Shown here piece by piece: positions 1 to 8,700 of a stretch of 64,000 nt of DNA. Numbering within the stretch: position 1 is the stretch's first letter; each line of letters begins with the position of its first letter. The notes beneath the pieces are model-generated. The model saw nothing but the letters and a program-made list of their open reading frames with translations. It was not told the origin of the DNA and ran no database searches. Origin of the DNA: Streptomyces sp. L-9-10 (GTDB lineage: Bacteria > Actinomycetota > Actinomycetes > Streptomycetales > Streptomycetaceae); NCBI RefSeq assembly GCF_004151105.1, contig NZ_PHRF01000165.1:16203-80202 (forward strand), given 5' to 3'. Made by a program: the position numbers and the translations under genes.

Positions 1-1175
1 ACGAATCCGACATGATCGCCAAGCCCGACCCGGGCACGTTCCAGATACTGCCCTGGCGCGCGGAGGCTCCCGGCACGGCCCGGATGTTCTGCGACATCCT
101 GATGCCCGACGGCTCGCCGTCCTTCGCGGATCCGCGCTATGTGCTCAAGCGGATCCTCGCCAGGACCTCGGATCTGGGCTTCACCTTCTACACCCACCCC
201 GAGATCGAGTTCTTCCTGCTGAAGGACAAGCCGGTCGACGGCACGCGCCCCACGCCCGCCGACAGCTCCGGCTACTTCGACCACACCCCGCAGAACGTCG
301 GCATGGACTTCCGGCGCCAGGCGATCACGATGCTCGAATCCATGGGCATCTCGGTGGAGTTCAGCCACCACGAGGGCGCCCCCGGCCAGCAGGAGATCGA
401 TCTGCGGTACGCGGACGCGCTCTCCACCGCCGACAACATCATGACGTTCCGCCTGGTCATGAAGCAGGTCGCGCTGGAGCAGGGCGTGCAGGCGACCTTC
501 ATGCCGAAGCCGTTCTCCGAATACCCGGGCTCGGGCATGCACACCCATCTCTCCCTCTTCGAGGGGGACCGGAACGCCTTCTACGAGTCGGGCGCCGAGT
601 ACCAGCTCTCCAAGGTCGGCCGGTCCTTCATCGCCGGGCTGCTGAAGCACGCGGCGGAGATCTCGGCCGTCACCAACCAGTGGGTCAACTCGTACAAGCG
701 CATCTGGGGCGGCTCCAGCCGCACCGCGGGCTCGGGCGGCGAGGCGCCCTCGTACATCTGCTGGGGCCACAACAACCGCTCCGCGCTGATCCGCGTCCCG
801 ATGTACAAGCCGGGCAAGACCGGATCGGCACGGGTCGAGGTCCGCTCCATCGACTCGGGAGCCAACCCCTATCTGACGTACGCGGTGCTGCTCGCCGCGG
901 GCCTCAAGGGCATCGAGGAGGGCTACGAACTCCCGGCGGGCGCCGACGACGACGTATGGGCCCTCTCGGACGCGGAGCGCCGCGCGATGGGCATCGAGCC
1001 GCTGCCGCAGAACCTGGGCGAGGCGATCTCCCTGATGGAGCGCAGCGAACTGGTCGCGGAGACGCTCGGCGAGCATGTCTTCGACTTCTTCCTGCGCAAC
1101 AAGAAGCAGGAGTGGGAGGAGTACCGCTCCGAGGTGACGGCCTTCGAGCTGAAGAAGAACCTGCCGGTGCTGTAG
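1..1175 (+). CDS. glnA2: Glutamine synthetase-like ligase, GlnA2 type (5' partial)
   Basis: The frame is already open at the left edge (codons from base 3), so about 60 N-terminal residues lie outside the window; the ATG at 12 sits inside the conserved DMIAKPDPGTFQ motif and is not the start. GS catalytic motifs are visible: PEIEFFLL (metal-binding Glu), GSGMHTHLSLF and NNRSALIRVP. The usual NPTVNSYKRLVPG region is replaced by NQWVNSYKRIWGGSSRTAGSGG, and the position of the adenylylated Tyr of GSI (DLYELAP in the glnA product of this window) reads DDDVWALSD, so there is no Tyr to modify. This divergence and the position upstream of glnE match S. coelicolor GlnA2, reported as a gamma-glutamylpolyamine synthetase. 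Substrate is inferred from the family; true glutamine synthesis is less likely. Confidence 0.85.
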   Translation, partial: ESDMIAKPDPGTFQILPWRAEAPGTARMFCDILMPDGSPSFADPRYVLKRILARTSDLGFTFYTHPEIEFFLLKDKPVDGTRPTPADSSGYFDHTPQNVGMDFRRQAITMLESMGISVEFSHHEGAPGQQEIDLRYADALSTADNIMTFRLVMKQVALEQGVQATFMPKPFSEYPGSGMHTHLSLFEGDRNAFYESGAEYQLSKVGRSFIAGLLKHAAEISAVTNQWVNSYKRIWGGSSRTAGSGGEAPSYICWGHNNRSALIRVPMYKPGKTGSARVEVRSIDSGANPYLTYAVLLAAGLKGIEEGYELPAGADDDVWALSDAERRAMGIEPLPQNLGEAISLMERSELVAETLGEHVFDFFLRNKKQEWEEYRSEVTAFELKKNLPVL

Positions 1176-1205
1176 TACGTGGTGCGGTAGCGCCTCAGGC
1201 GTGAT

Positions 1206-1249
1206 CCGGTCCGGGCCGGCGGGGTTGTCGTACCGCCGGCCCGGACCGG
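1206..1249. terminator. Bidirectional hairpin terminator
   Basis: A perfect 17-bp inverted repeat (1206-1222 and 1233-1249) with a 10-nt loop lies between the convergent ends of the GlnA2-type gene and the PPOX gene. It has no U-tract, as is usual in Streptomyces. Confidence 0.75.
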
Positions 1250-1280
1250 TCCCCGGACCAGTCCCCGGGCCGGGCGGCGG

Positions 1281-1790
1281 TCAGAACCGCCAGCGCGTCT
1301 GGCTGTAGGGGGCCTTCCCGAAGCCGAAGGCCGTGCGGGGCGCGACCTCGAAGACCAGGGCCACATTGCCCTCGCCGCCCGTGAACCCGCCGTCCTGTAC
1401 GTCGAAGTGCCACTCCGCACCGTATTTCGCCTCCCACAGCGTGGCGAGCACGGTCAGCCGGGACGCGTCGGTCACCCGGACCGCCGTGCCCTCGACCACC
1501 AGGTCACAGCCGCCGTGGAGGGCGTTCACACCGGTCGTGAGCACGACCTCCGGGTTCCGGGCGAGGTTCATGGCCTTCCGCTCGGCCGCGCCGGTGCAGA
1601 AGTGCAGCGCGCCGTCCGCCCAGACGGCCGGCAGCGGGGTGACATGCGGGCGGCCGTCGGGCCGTACGGTCGACAGCCAGAACAGCTCGGCCCCGGCGAG
1701 CAGGCCCTCGGCCTCCGTCCAGGCGATGGCGGCGGCCTCCGGCTCGCCGTAACGGGTGTCCAGCTCCGTGCGGGGTTGTGTGAGCGCCAT
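1281..1790 (-). CDS. Pyridoxamine 5'-phosphate oxidase-related FMN-binding protein
   Basis: The 169-aa product has the split-barrel flavin-binding pattern of the PPOX-related family: LFWLSTVRPDGRPHVTPLPAVW near residue 36, with the Arg-Pro-His typical of this group, and a second strand pair NPEVVLTTG. Such proteins bind FMN or F420 and reduce varied substrates; the substrate here cannot be told. The ATG is preceded by GAGAGG at a suitable distance. It is monocistronic, converges on the GlnA2-type gene and diverges from glnE. Confidence 0.75.
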   Translation of the reverse strand: MALTQPRTELDTRYGEPEAAAIAWTEAEGLLAGAELFWLSTVRPDGRPHVTPLPAVWADGALHFCTGAAERKAMNLARNPEVVLTTGVNALHGGCDLVVEGTAVRVTDASRLTVLATLWEAKYGAEWHFDVQDGGFTGGEGNVALVFEVAPRTAFGFGKAPYSQTRWRF

Positions 1791-1936
1791 GGTGCGGTCC
1801 TCTCGTGGTGTCGTACGACAGCTGTACAGAGGGACCGGCGGCGCGAGCGGGACTCATCGGTCTTCCACCGGGACCTGGGTCTAGGCTCGTTTCCTGAGCT
1901 TTGGTCGGACGGGGTCGTGGACAGGAGACGGCGAAC

Positions 1937-4900
1937 ATGGCGCTGCCGGGACGCAGGAGCAGTACTTTCACCCGCCTGCTGCGGCACGGCTTCACCGATC
2001 CCTCCGCCGCCGAGCGGCTGCTCGACGCCCCCGCGATGTCACTCGTACGGTCCGATCCGATGCTCCTCGACGCGCTCGGCGCCACCGCGGACCCCGATCT
2101 CGCGCTGCGCGGGCTCGTCAGGCTGGCGGAGGCGCAGCGGCCCGGGGAACTGCGGGTGCTGCTGGACACCGTGGTGACGGCGAAGCCGCTGCGGGACCGG
2201 CTGCTCGGGGTGCTCGGCTCGTCGGAGGCGCTCGGGGACCATCTGGTCAGGCACCCCGGGGACTGGCACGTGCTGGTCACCTACGAACTGGCCGATCTGC
2301 ACCCCGGCGTCGAGGAGTTCGAGCGCGGACTCGCCGAGGCGACCGATCCGGTCTCGCTGCGGGTCGCCTACCGCCGCTGTCTGCTGGCCATAGCCGCCAG
2401 GGATGTCTGCGGGACGGCGGACTTCGCCCAGACCGCCGCCGAACTGGCCGACCTGGCGACCGCGACCCTGCGCGCCGCCCTCGCGATCGCCAAGGCGGCG
2501 GCGCCCGAGGACGCCGCGCTGTGCCGGCTCGCGGTGATCGCGATGGGCAAGTGCGGCGGCCATGAGCTGAACTACGTCTCGGACGTGGACGTGATCTTCG
2601 TCGGCGAGCCGGCCGACGGGGTGGGCGGCGCCGCCGAGGGCATCGACGAGGGCAAGGCCATCCAGGCGGCGACCCGGCTGGCGTCCCATCTGATGCGGAT
2701 CTGCTCCGAGTCGACCGTCGAGGGCTCCATCTGGCCGGTCGACGCGAATCTGCGCCCCGAAGGCCGCAACGGGCCGCTCGTACGGACGCTGAGCAGCCAT
2801 CTCGCGTACTACCAGCGCTGGGCCAAGACCTGGGAGTTCCAGGCGCTGCTGAAGGCCCGCCCCGTGGCGGGCGACCCGATGCTCGGCGCCCAGTACATCG
2901 AGGCGGTCTCCCCGCTGGTGTGGCAGGCGGCCGAGCGCGAGCACTTCGTCTCCGACGTGCAGAAGATGCGCCGCCGGGTTGTCGACAACATCCCGCCGGG
3001 CCAGGTGGAGCGGGAGCTGAAGCTCGGTCCCGGCGGGCTGCGGGACGTCGAGTTCGCCGTACAGCTCCTCCAACTGGTCCACGGCCGCAGCGACTCCTCG
3101 CTGCACAGCGGCTCGACCCTCGAAGCGCTGGCCGCGCTGGCGGCGGGCGGCTATGTGGGCCGGGCGGACGCGGCGCAGCTGGACGAGGCGTACCGCTTCC
3201 TGCGCGCCATGGAGCACCGCATCCAGCTCTACCGGCTGCGCCGTACGCATCTGGTGCCCGAGGACGAGGCGGATCTGCGCCGTCTCGGCCGCTCGCTCGG
3301 ACTGCGCGGCGATCCCGTCGCCGAGCTGAACCGGACCTGGAGGCGGCACGCCTCGGTCGTGCGGCGGCTGCACGAGAAGCTGTTCTACCGGCCGCTGCTC
3401 GACGCGGTCGCCCAGCTCGCGCCCGGCGAGATCCGGCTCAGTCCGCGGGCGGCCCGGCAGCGGCTCGAAGCGCTCGGTTACGCCGATCCGGCCGCCGCGC
3501 TGCGGCATCTGGAGGCGCTGTCGTCCGGGGTGAGCCGCAAGGCGGCGATCCAGCGGACGCTGCTGCCGGTGCTGCTCGGCTGGTTCGCGGACTCCGCCGA
3601 CCCCGACGCCGGGCTGCTCGGCTTCCGCAAGGTGTCGGACGCGCTCGGCAAGACCCCCTGGTATCTGCGGCTGCTGCGCGACGAGGGGGCCGCGGCGGAG
3701 AATCTCGCGCGGGTGCTCTCGGCCGGCCGGCTCGCGCCCGATCTGCTGCTCCGCGCGCCCGAGGCGGTGGCCATCCTCGGCGACCCCCACGGGCTCGCCC
3801 CGCGCGGCCGTGAACCGCTGGAGCAGGAGGTTCTGGCGGCGGTCGGGCGCGCGGAGACGGCGGAGGGCGCGGTCGCGACGGCCCGTGGGATGCGCAGGCG
3901 CGAGCTGTTCCGTACGACCGCGGCGGACATCATCGGCTCGTACGGTACGGAGGAAAGTCCCGCGGAGGAGGACCCGGGGGCGCTGGTCGACCGGGTGGGC
4001 AACGCGGTCACCGATCTGAACGCGGCGACCCTCGCGGGCGCCCTGCGCGCCGTCGTACGCGAGCGGTGGGGCGACACCCTGCCCACCCGCTTCGCTGTCA
4101 TCGGCATGGGACGGTTCGGCGGCCACGAGCTGAGTTACGGCTCCGACGCGGATGTGCTCTTCGTCCATGAGCCGCGCGAGGGCGTCAGCGAGCACGAGGC
4201 GGCGCGCGCCGCGAACGAGGTGGTCGCCGAGATGCGGCGGCTGCTCCAAGTCCCCACCTCCGACCCGCCGCTGCTGATCGACGCGGATCTGCGGCCGGAG
4301 GGCAAGAGCGGCCCGATGGTCCGTACGCTCGCCTCCTACGCCGCGTACTACCGGCGCTGGGCGCTGGTCTGGGAGAGCCAGGCGCTGCTGCGCGCGGAGC
4401 CGATGGCGGGCGACGCCGATCTGGGCCGCCGGTTCATCGAACTCGTCGATCCGCTGCGGTATCCGGCGGAGGGCCTGGGCGAGGACGCGGTACGGGAGAT
4501 CCGCAAGCTCAAGGCGCGGATGGAGACGGAACGACTGCCGCGCGGCGCCGATCCGACGCTCCACACCAAGCTGGGCCGGGGAGGGCTCTCCGATGTCGAA
4601 TGGACGGTCCAGCTGCTCCAGATGCGGCACGGCTGGGTGGAGCCCGGTCTGCGCACCACCCGTACCCGGGAGGCCCTGGCGGCGGCCTGCGCGGCGGACC
4701 TGCTGCCGGCGGAGGACGCGCGGATCCTGGACGAGGCGTGGGTGCTGGCGACCCGGGTCCGAAACGGCGTGATGCTGGTCAGGGGCAGGCCGGGCGACAC
4801 GTTCCCGTCGGACGGGCGGGAACTGGGCGCGATGGGCCGCTACCTGGGGTACGGACCGGGGCACGTGGGCGACATGCTGGACGACTACCGCCGTACGACG

Positions 4901-4951
4901 CGCAGGGCGCGCGCGGTGGTGGAGGAGCTGTTCTACGGGGCGGCCAGCTGA
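1937..4951 (+). CDS. glnE: Bifunctional glutamine synthetase adenylyltransferase/deadenylase
   Basis: GlnE reversibly attaches AMP to a Tyr of GSI to tune its activity to nitrogen supply. The 1,004-aa protein shows the two tandem nucleotidyltransferase modules of the family. The N-terminal adenylyl-removing module has GKCGGHELNYVSDVDVIF near residue 203; the C-terminal adenylyl-transferase module has GMGRFGGHELSYGSDADVLF near residue 724; each carries the D-x-D metal pair. Helical regulatory segments follow each module (GPGGLRDVEFAVQ, GRGGLSDVEWTVQ). The ATG at 1937 is chosen because AGGAG lies 9 nt upstream; the frame extends to a TTG at 1901 without a ribosome site. Its likely target, GlnA with the DLYELAP site, is encoded at 54680-56089. 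Confidence 0.96.
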   Translation: MALPGRRSSTFTRLLRHGFTDPSAAERLLDAPAMSLVRSDPMLLDALGATADPDLALRGLVRLAEAQRPGELRVLLDTVVTAKPLRDRLLGVLGSSEALGDHLVRHPGDWHVLVTYELADLHPGVEEFERGLAEATDPVSLRVAYRRCLLAIAARDVCGTADFAQTAAELADLATATLRAALAIAKAAAPEDAALCRLAVIAMGKCGGHELNYVSDVDVIFVGEPADGVGGAAEGIDEGKAIQAATRLASHLMRICSESTVEGSIWPVDANLRPEGRNGPLVRTLSSHLAYYQRWAKTWEFQALLKARPVAGDPMLGAQYIEAVSPLVWQAAEREHFVSDVQKMRRRVVDNIPPGQVERELKLGPGGLRDVEFAVQLLQLVHGRSDSSLHSGSTLEALAALAAGGYVGRADAAQLDEAYRFLRAMEHRIQLYRLRRTHLVPEDEADLRRLGRSLGLRGDPVAELNRTWRRHASVVRRLHEKLFYRPLLDAVAQLAPGEIRLSPRAARQRLEALGYADPAAALRHLEALSSGVSRKAAIQRTLLPVLLGWFADSADPDAGLLGFRKVSDALGKTPWYLRLLRDEGAAAENLARVLSAGRLAPDLLLRAPEAVAILGDPHGLAPRGREPLEQEVLAAVGRAETAEGAVATARGMRRRELFRTTAADIIGSYGTEESPAEEDPGALVDRVGNAVTDLNAATLAGALRAVVRERWGDTLPTRFAVIGMGRFGGHELSYGSDADVLFVHEPREGVSEHEAARAANEVVAEMRRLLQVPTSDPPLLIDADLRPEGKSGPMVRTLASYAAYYRRWALVWESQALLRAEPMAGDADLGRRFIELVDPLRYPAEGLGEDAVREIRKLKARMETERLPRGADPTLHTKLGRGGLSDVEWTVQLLQMRHGWVEPGLRTTRTREALAAACAADLLPAEDARILDEAWVLATRVRNGVMLVRGRPGDTFPSDGRELGAMGRYLGYGPGHVGDMLDDYRRTTRRARAVVEELFYGAAS

Positions 4952-4970
4952 GCCCGTGGGCTCTTCCGGG

Positions 4971-4998
4971 CCCGTACCGCCGCCTCAGGCGGTACGGG
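4971..4998. terminator. Hairpin between glnE and PAP2 gene
   Basis: An 11-bp perfect stem (4971-4981, 4988-4998) with a 6-nt loop lies between convergent genes. Its right arm overlaps the last codons of the minus-strand PAP2 gene. Confidence 0.65.
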
Positions 4999-5902
4999 GG
5001 CGGCGCTGTCGCCGTGGCCGGTCGTCGCCGACATGGCGGGGCAGCCGGTACGGCGGCGAGCCGTACCAGGCGTACGAGACCGCGATGCCGAACGCCAGGC
5101 AGAGCATGCCGCCCACCGCGTCCAGCCAGAAGTGGTTCGCGGTGGCGACGATCACGAGCAGTGTGAGCGTCGGATAGAGCAGCCCGAGGATCTTCGCCCA
5201 GGGCGCCGAGGCGAGCGCGAAGATGGTCAGCCCGCACCACAGCGACCAGCCGATATGCATCGACGGCATCGCCGCGTACTGGTTCGACATGTGCTTGAGG
5301 TCGCCGGAGGCCATCGAGCCCCAGGTCTCGTGGCGCAGCACGGTGTCGATGAAGTCCTGCCCGTTCATCAGCCGCGGCGGCGCCAGCGGATACAGGTAGT
5401 AACCGAGCAACGCGACCGCCGTGGTGGCGAACAGCACCAGCCGGGCGGCGGCGTAGCGGCCCGGATGGCGCCGGAAGAGCCAGACGAGCACCCCGATCGT
5501 GACGATGAAGTGCAGCGTCGCGTAGTAGTAGTTCATGCCGACGATCAGCCACGTCACCGAATTCATCGCGTGGTTGATGGTCTGCTCGACCGCGATGCCC
5601 AGGGACTTCTCCGTCTCCCAGATCCAGTCGGCGTTCCGCAGGGCCTTGGCCTTCTGCTCCGGGACCGCGTTGCGGATCAGGGAGTACGTCCAGTAACTCA
5701 CCGCGATCAGCAGGATTTCGAACCAGATGCGCGGACGACGCGGTGCTCTGAGGCGCTGGAGCCAGGTGCGGTCCTCGGCCGTGTCCGTGGCCACCGCCGC
5801 CTCGCCGCTCGCGCCCGCGACCGCCTCCTCTTCAGGGATGGGTGACGGGTTCGCCGTACGGCCGCGCAGGCCTTCCTGTGTCTTCACGGTCGATTCACCC
5901 AT
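4985..5902 (-). CDS. PAP2 / inositol-phosphorylceramide-synthase-like membrane phosphatase
   Basis: The 305-aa protein has about six membrane segments after an acidic N-terminal tail of about 50 residues. Two PAP2-superfamily motifs are clear: MPSMHIGWSLW (the P-S-x-H block) and NHFWLDAVGG (the His of the last block with its paired Asp). The spacing and the YLYPLAPPRL segment resemble the bacterial aureobasidin-resistance/IPC-synthase-like subgroup, which acts on lipid phosphate or phospho-inositol head groups on the outer membrane face. The substrate is unknown. It follows glnE convergently, as in other Streptomyces. Confidence 0.8.
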   Translation of the reverse strand: MGESTVKTQEGLRGRTANPSPIPEEEAVAGASGEAAVATDTAEDRTWLQRLRAPRRPRIWFEILLIAVSYWTYSLIRNAVPEQKAKALRNADWIWETEKSLGIAVEQTINHAMNSVTWLIVGMNYYYATLHFIVTIGVLVWLFRRHPGRYAAARLVLFATTAVALLGYYLYPLAPPRLMNGQDFIDTVLRHETWGSMASGDLKHMSNQYAAMPSMHIGWSLWCGLTIFALASAPWAKILGLLYPTLTLLVIVATANHFWLDAVGGMLCLAFGIAVSYAWYGSPPYRLPRHVGDDRPRRQRRPRTA

Positions 5903-6000
5903 AGCGAGAGAGTCTGCCAGATTCCCGTTCCCGACCGATCATCCCCCGGACGGGTTCGGGCCGCATTCGCTACACCTCAAGGACGACTCCGCGGCACGCC

Positions 6001-7056
6001 TCAAGCACGACTCCGCGGCCCTGATATTCCCTGAGGTCCGGGGGCCGGACCGGAGGCGGTTGAACCGCGTACCACCAGCTCCGGCATGAAGACGAATTCG
6101 CTGTGCGGGGCGGGCGTACCGCCGATCTCCTCCAGGAGCGTACGGACCGCCGCCTGGCCCATCGAGGGCACCGGCTTGCGGATCGTCGTCAGCGGCGGAT
6201 CCGTGAAGGCTATGAGGGGCGAGTCGTCGAAACCCACCACCGACAGGTCCCGGGGTACGTCGAGACCGAGCCGCCGCGCCGCCCTGATCGCGCCGAGGGC
6301 CATCATGTCGCTCGCGCACACCACCGCCGTACAGCCGCGTTCGATCAGCGCGGAGGCCGCCGCCTGGCCGCCCTCCAGAGTGAACAGCGACTGCTGGATC
6401 AGTTCGTCCGCCTCTTCGGAGGAGAGCCCCAGCAACTCCTGGACGGTGGCGCGGAAGCCCTCGATCTTGCGGAGGACCGGCACGAAGCGCCGGGGGCCGA
6501 CGGCGAGCCCGATCCGCTGGTGGCCGAGCGAGACGAGATGGGTGACCGCGAGCCGCATGGCCGCCCGGTCGTCGGGCGAGATGAAGGGCGCCTGGACCTT
6601 CGGCGAGAAACCGTCCACGAGGACGAACGGCACGCCCTGGGCGCGCAGCTTCTCGTAGCGCCGCATGTCGGCGGAGGTGTCGGCGTGCAGCCCGGAGACG
6701 AAGATGATGCCGGAGACGTCCCGTTCGACGAGCATCTCCGTCAGCTCGTCCTCGGTGGAGCCGCCGGGGGTCTGGGTCGCCAGCACCGGTGTGTAGCCCT
6801 GCCGGGTCAGCGCCTGGCCGATGACCTGCGCCAGGGCCGGGAAGATCGGGTTCTCCAGCTCGGGGGTGATCAGTCCGACGAGCCCGGCGCTGCGCCTGCG
6901 CAGCCGTACGGGACGTTCGTAACCGAGGACGTCGAGCGCGGCGAGTACGGACTCGCGGGTGGTCGCGGCAACCCCGGGTTTGCCGTTCAGAACACGGCTG
7001 ACCGTCGCTTCGCTGACCCCCGCCTGAGTTGCGATATCGGCAAGCCGTGCGGTCAT
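6001..7056 (-). CDS. malR: Maltose operon repressor MalR (LacI family)
   Basis: This 351-aa LacI-family regulator has an N-terminal HTH (LADIATQAGVSEATVSRVLNG, residues 4-23) and a periplasmic-binding-type effector domain ending in FVFMPELVVRGST. The frame stays open upstream on the minus strand, but the MTARLADIA start is the one conserved in the family. It is divergent from malEFG, and the 339-bp gap between them carries several CTTGCAAG-type palindromes. S. coelicolor MalR/Reg1 represses malEFG and amylase genes until maltodextrin is present; the same role is inferred. A close paralogue with an identical recognition helix is encoded at 12398-13501. Confidence 0.92.
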   Translation of the reverse strand: MTARLADIATQAGVSEATVSRVLNGKPGVAATTRESVLAALDVLGYERPVRLRRRSAGLVGLITPELENPIFPALAQVIGQALTRQGYTPVLATQTPGGSTEDELTEMLVERDVSGIIFVSGLHADTSADMRRYEKLRAQGVPFVLVDGFSPKVQAPFISPDDRAAMRLAVTHLVSLGHQRIGLAVGPRRFVPVLRKIEGFRATVQELLGLSSEEADELIQQSLFTLEGGQAAASALIERGCTAVVCASDMMALGAIRAARRLGLDVPRDLSVVGFDDSPLIAFTDPPLTTIRKPVPSMGQAAVRTLLEEIGGTPAPHSEFVFMPELVVRGSTASGPAPGPQGISGPRSRA

Positions 7057-7125
7057 GTCAGTGGACTGTACCGGGCGTATGTCGGATTGCCCACCGTGCC
7101 CGGGGGCAGGTGGTCGCGGCAAGCC

Positions 7126-7144
7126 CTTGCAAGATCTTGCGAAG
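7126..7144. promoter_or_regulatory. MalR operator-like palindrome
   Basis: GCAAGATCTTGC at 7129-7140 is a perfect 12-bp palindrome within CTTGCAAGATCTTGCGAAG. It overlaps a second inverted repeat, GCAAGCCCTTGC, at 7119-7130. The position, 70 bp upstream of malR, suggests autoregulation. Confidence 0.6.
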
Positions 7145-7290
7145 ACTTCCCGCCGTGCTGCCAGGGGAGGCGTGCGATCCGGCCGGGACCGGCACTGACC
7201 TGCGGAGGCCACCCCTGCCAGCACATGTGGGTTCCCGTCAAGAGGTTGGCCGGCAATCGACAGGACACATGCCGGTAACGATCGGTCGTC

Positions 7291-7332
7291 CTTGCAGAAA
7301 TATTCCGCAAGGTCTTTCGGCCATCTTGCAAG
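7291..7332. promoter_or_regulatory. MalR operator-like repeats upstream of malE
   Basis: CTTGC-N11-GCAAG spans 7291-7311 (16 of 21 positions symmetric) and a palindromic CTTGCAAG lies at 7325-7332, 64 bp before the malE start. They share the CTTGC half-site with the palindrome at 7126. The arrangement fits multiple MalR sites over the malE promoter. Confidence 0.6.
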
Positions 7333-7395
7333 GCTGTTACGTTCACGACCGACCCGGCGCCGCGACGGAGCGGTACGGCAGTTGAAGGAGTTCGG

Positions 7396-8670
7396 ATGCG
7401 ACGTGGCATAACGGCCACCGCCCTGGCCGCGACCCTGGCCCTCGCGGCGACCGCCTGCGGCAGCGACAGTGACGCAGGCAGCGGCAAGAGCTCGGGCGGC
7501 GAGCTCTCGGGAACGGTCACCTGGTGGGACACCTCGACCGTGGGCAGCGAGGACAAGGTCTTCAAGCAGCTCGCCGAGGGCTTCGAGAAGAAGCACCCCA
7601 AGGTCGACGTCAAATATGTCAACGTGCCCTTCGGCGACGCCCAGAACAAGTTCAAGAACGCCGCGCAGTCCGGCTCCGGGGCGCCCGACGTGATCCGCTC
7701 CGAGGTCGCCTGGACCCCCGAGTTCGCCGATCTCGGCTATCTCGCGCCGCTGGACGGCACCCCGGCGCTGAAGGACGAGAAGGACTTCCTCGCGCAGGCC
7801 GCCGCCTCCACGCAGTACGACGGCAAGACCTATGCCGCGCCGCAGGTCATCGACTCCATGGGCATCTTCTACAACAAGAAGATCTTCAAGGACGCCGGCG
7901 TCGAAGTCCCCAAGACCGTCGACGAGTTGAAGACCGTATCGAAGACGATCAAGGACAAGACCGGTAAGACCGGCCTCTATCTGCGCGGCGACGACGCCTA
8001 CTGGTTCCTCTCCTTCCTCTACGGCGAGGGCGGCGACATGGTCGACGCCGAGAACAAGACCGTCACCGTCGACAACCCGGCCGGCGTCAAGGCCATGACC
8101 GTCGTCAAGGACCTGGTCGACTCCGGCGCCGCCAAGACCGACGCCACCGACGGCTGGGAGAACATGCAGTCGGCCTTCAAGGACGGCGATGTCGCGATGA
8201 TCATCAACGGTCCCTGGGCCGTCGCCGACACCTACGGCGGCGCGCAGTTCAAGGACAAGGCCAACCTGGGCATCGCCCCCGTACCGGCCGGCTCCGTCGC
8301 GCAGGGCTCGCCGCAGGGCGGCCACAACCTCGCCGTCTACGCGGGCTCCAAGAACCTGGACGCCTCCTACGCGTTCACCGAGTACATGACCTCCGCCGAG
8401 AGCCAGACCAAGGTCGCCGAGGAACTGAGCCTGCTCCCGACCCGTACGTCCGTCTACGCGCGGCCGGGCGTCGCGGACAACGAGATCGTCGGCTTCTTCA
8501 AGCCCGTCGTGGACAAGGCCGTCGAGCGCCCCTGGATCCCGGAGACCGGCAGCCTCTTCGCGCCGCTGGTGACCGAGTACACCAAGGTCCTCACCGGCCA
8601 GAGCGCCCCCGCCAAGGGCGCCAAGGACACCGGCGACGCCTACCGCAAGCTGCTCAAGGGCTGGAAGTAA
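7396..8670 (+). CDS. malE: Maltose/maltodextrin-binding lipoprotein MalE
   Basis: The 424-aa protein is the extracellular solute-binding subunit of the maltodextrin ABC importer. It starts with a lipoprotein signal peptide whose lipobox LAATAC places the lipidated Cys near residue 22, followed by a Ser/Gly-rich linker. The body is family 1 binding protein, with GTVTWWDTS, the PDVIRSEVAW segment and FKDGDVAMIINGPWA typical of MalE. GAAGGAG lies 5 nt before the ATG. It is the first gene of malEFG and is probably repressed by MalR through the upstream palindromes. Confidence 0.94.
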   Translation: MRRGITATALAATLALAATACGSDSDAGSGKSSGGELSGTVTWWDTSTVGSEDKVFKQLAEGFEKKHPKVDVKYVNVPFGDAQNKFKNAAQSGSGAPDVIRSEVAWTPEFADLGYLAPLDGTPALKDEKDFLAQAAASTQYDGKTYAAPQVIDSMGIFYNKKIFKDAGVEVPKTVDELKTVSKTIKDKTGKTGLYLRGDDAYWFLSFLYGEGGDMVDAENKTVTVDNPAGVKAMTVVKDLVDSGAAKTDATDGWENMQSAFKDGDVAMIINGPWAVADTYGGAQFKDKANLGIAPVPAGSVAQGSPQGGHNLAVYAGSKNLDASYAFTEYMTSAESQTKVAEELSLLPTRTSVYARPGVADNEIVGFFKPVVDKAVERPWIPETGSLFAPLVTEYTKVLTGQSAPAKGAKDTGDAYRKLLKGWK

Positions 8671-8700
8671 CGGGTAACGGGAAGGAAGGCGGGCCGGCTG

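Noticed and set aside
2039..4864. 941-codon open frame antisense to glnE
   Set aside because: Shadow of a conserved gene, with Arg/Gln-rich composition and no recognisable domain.
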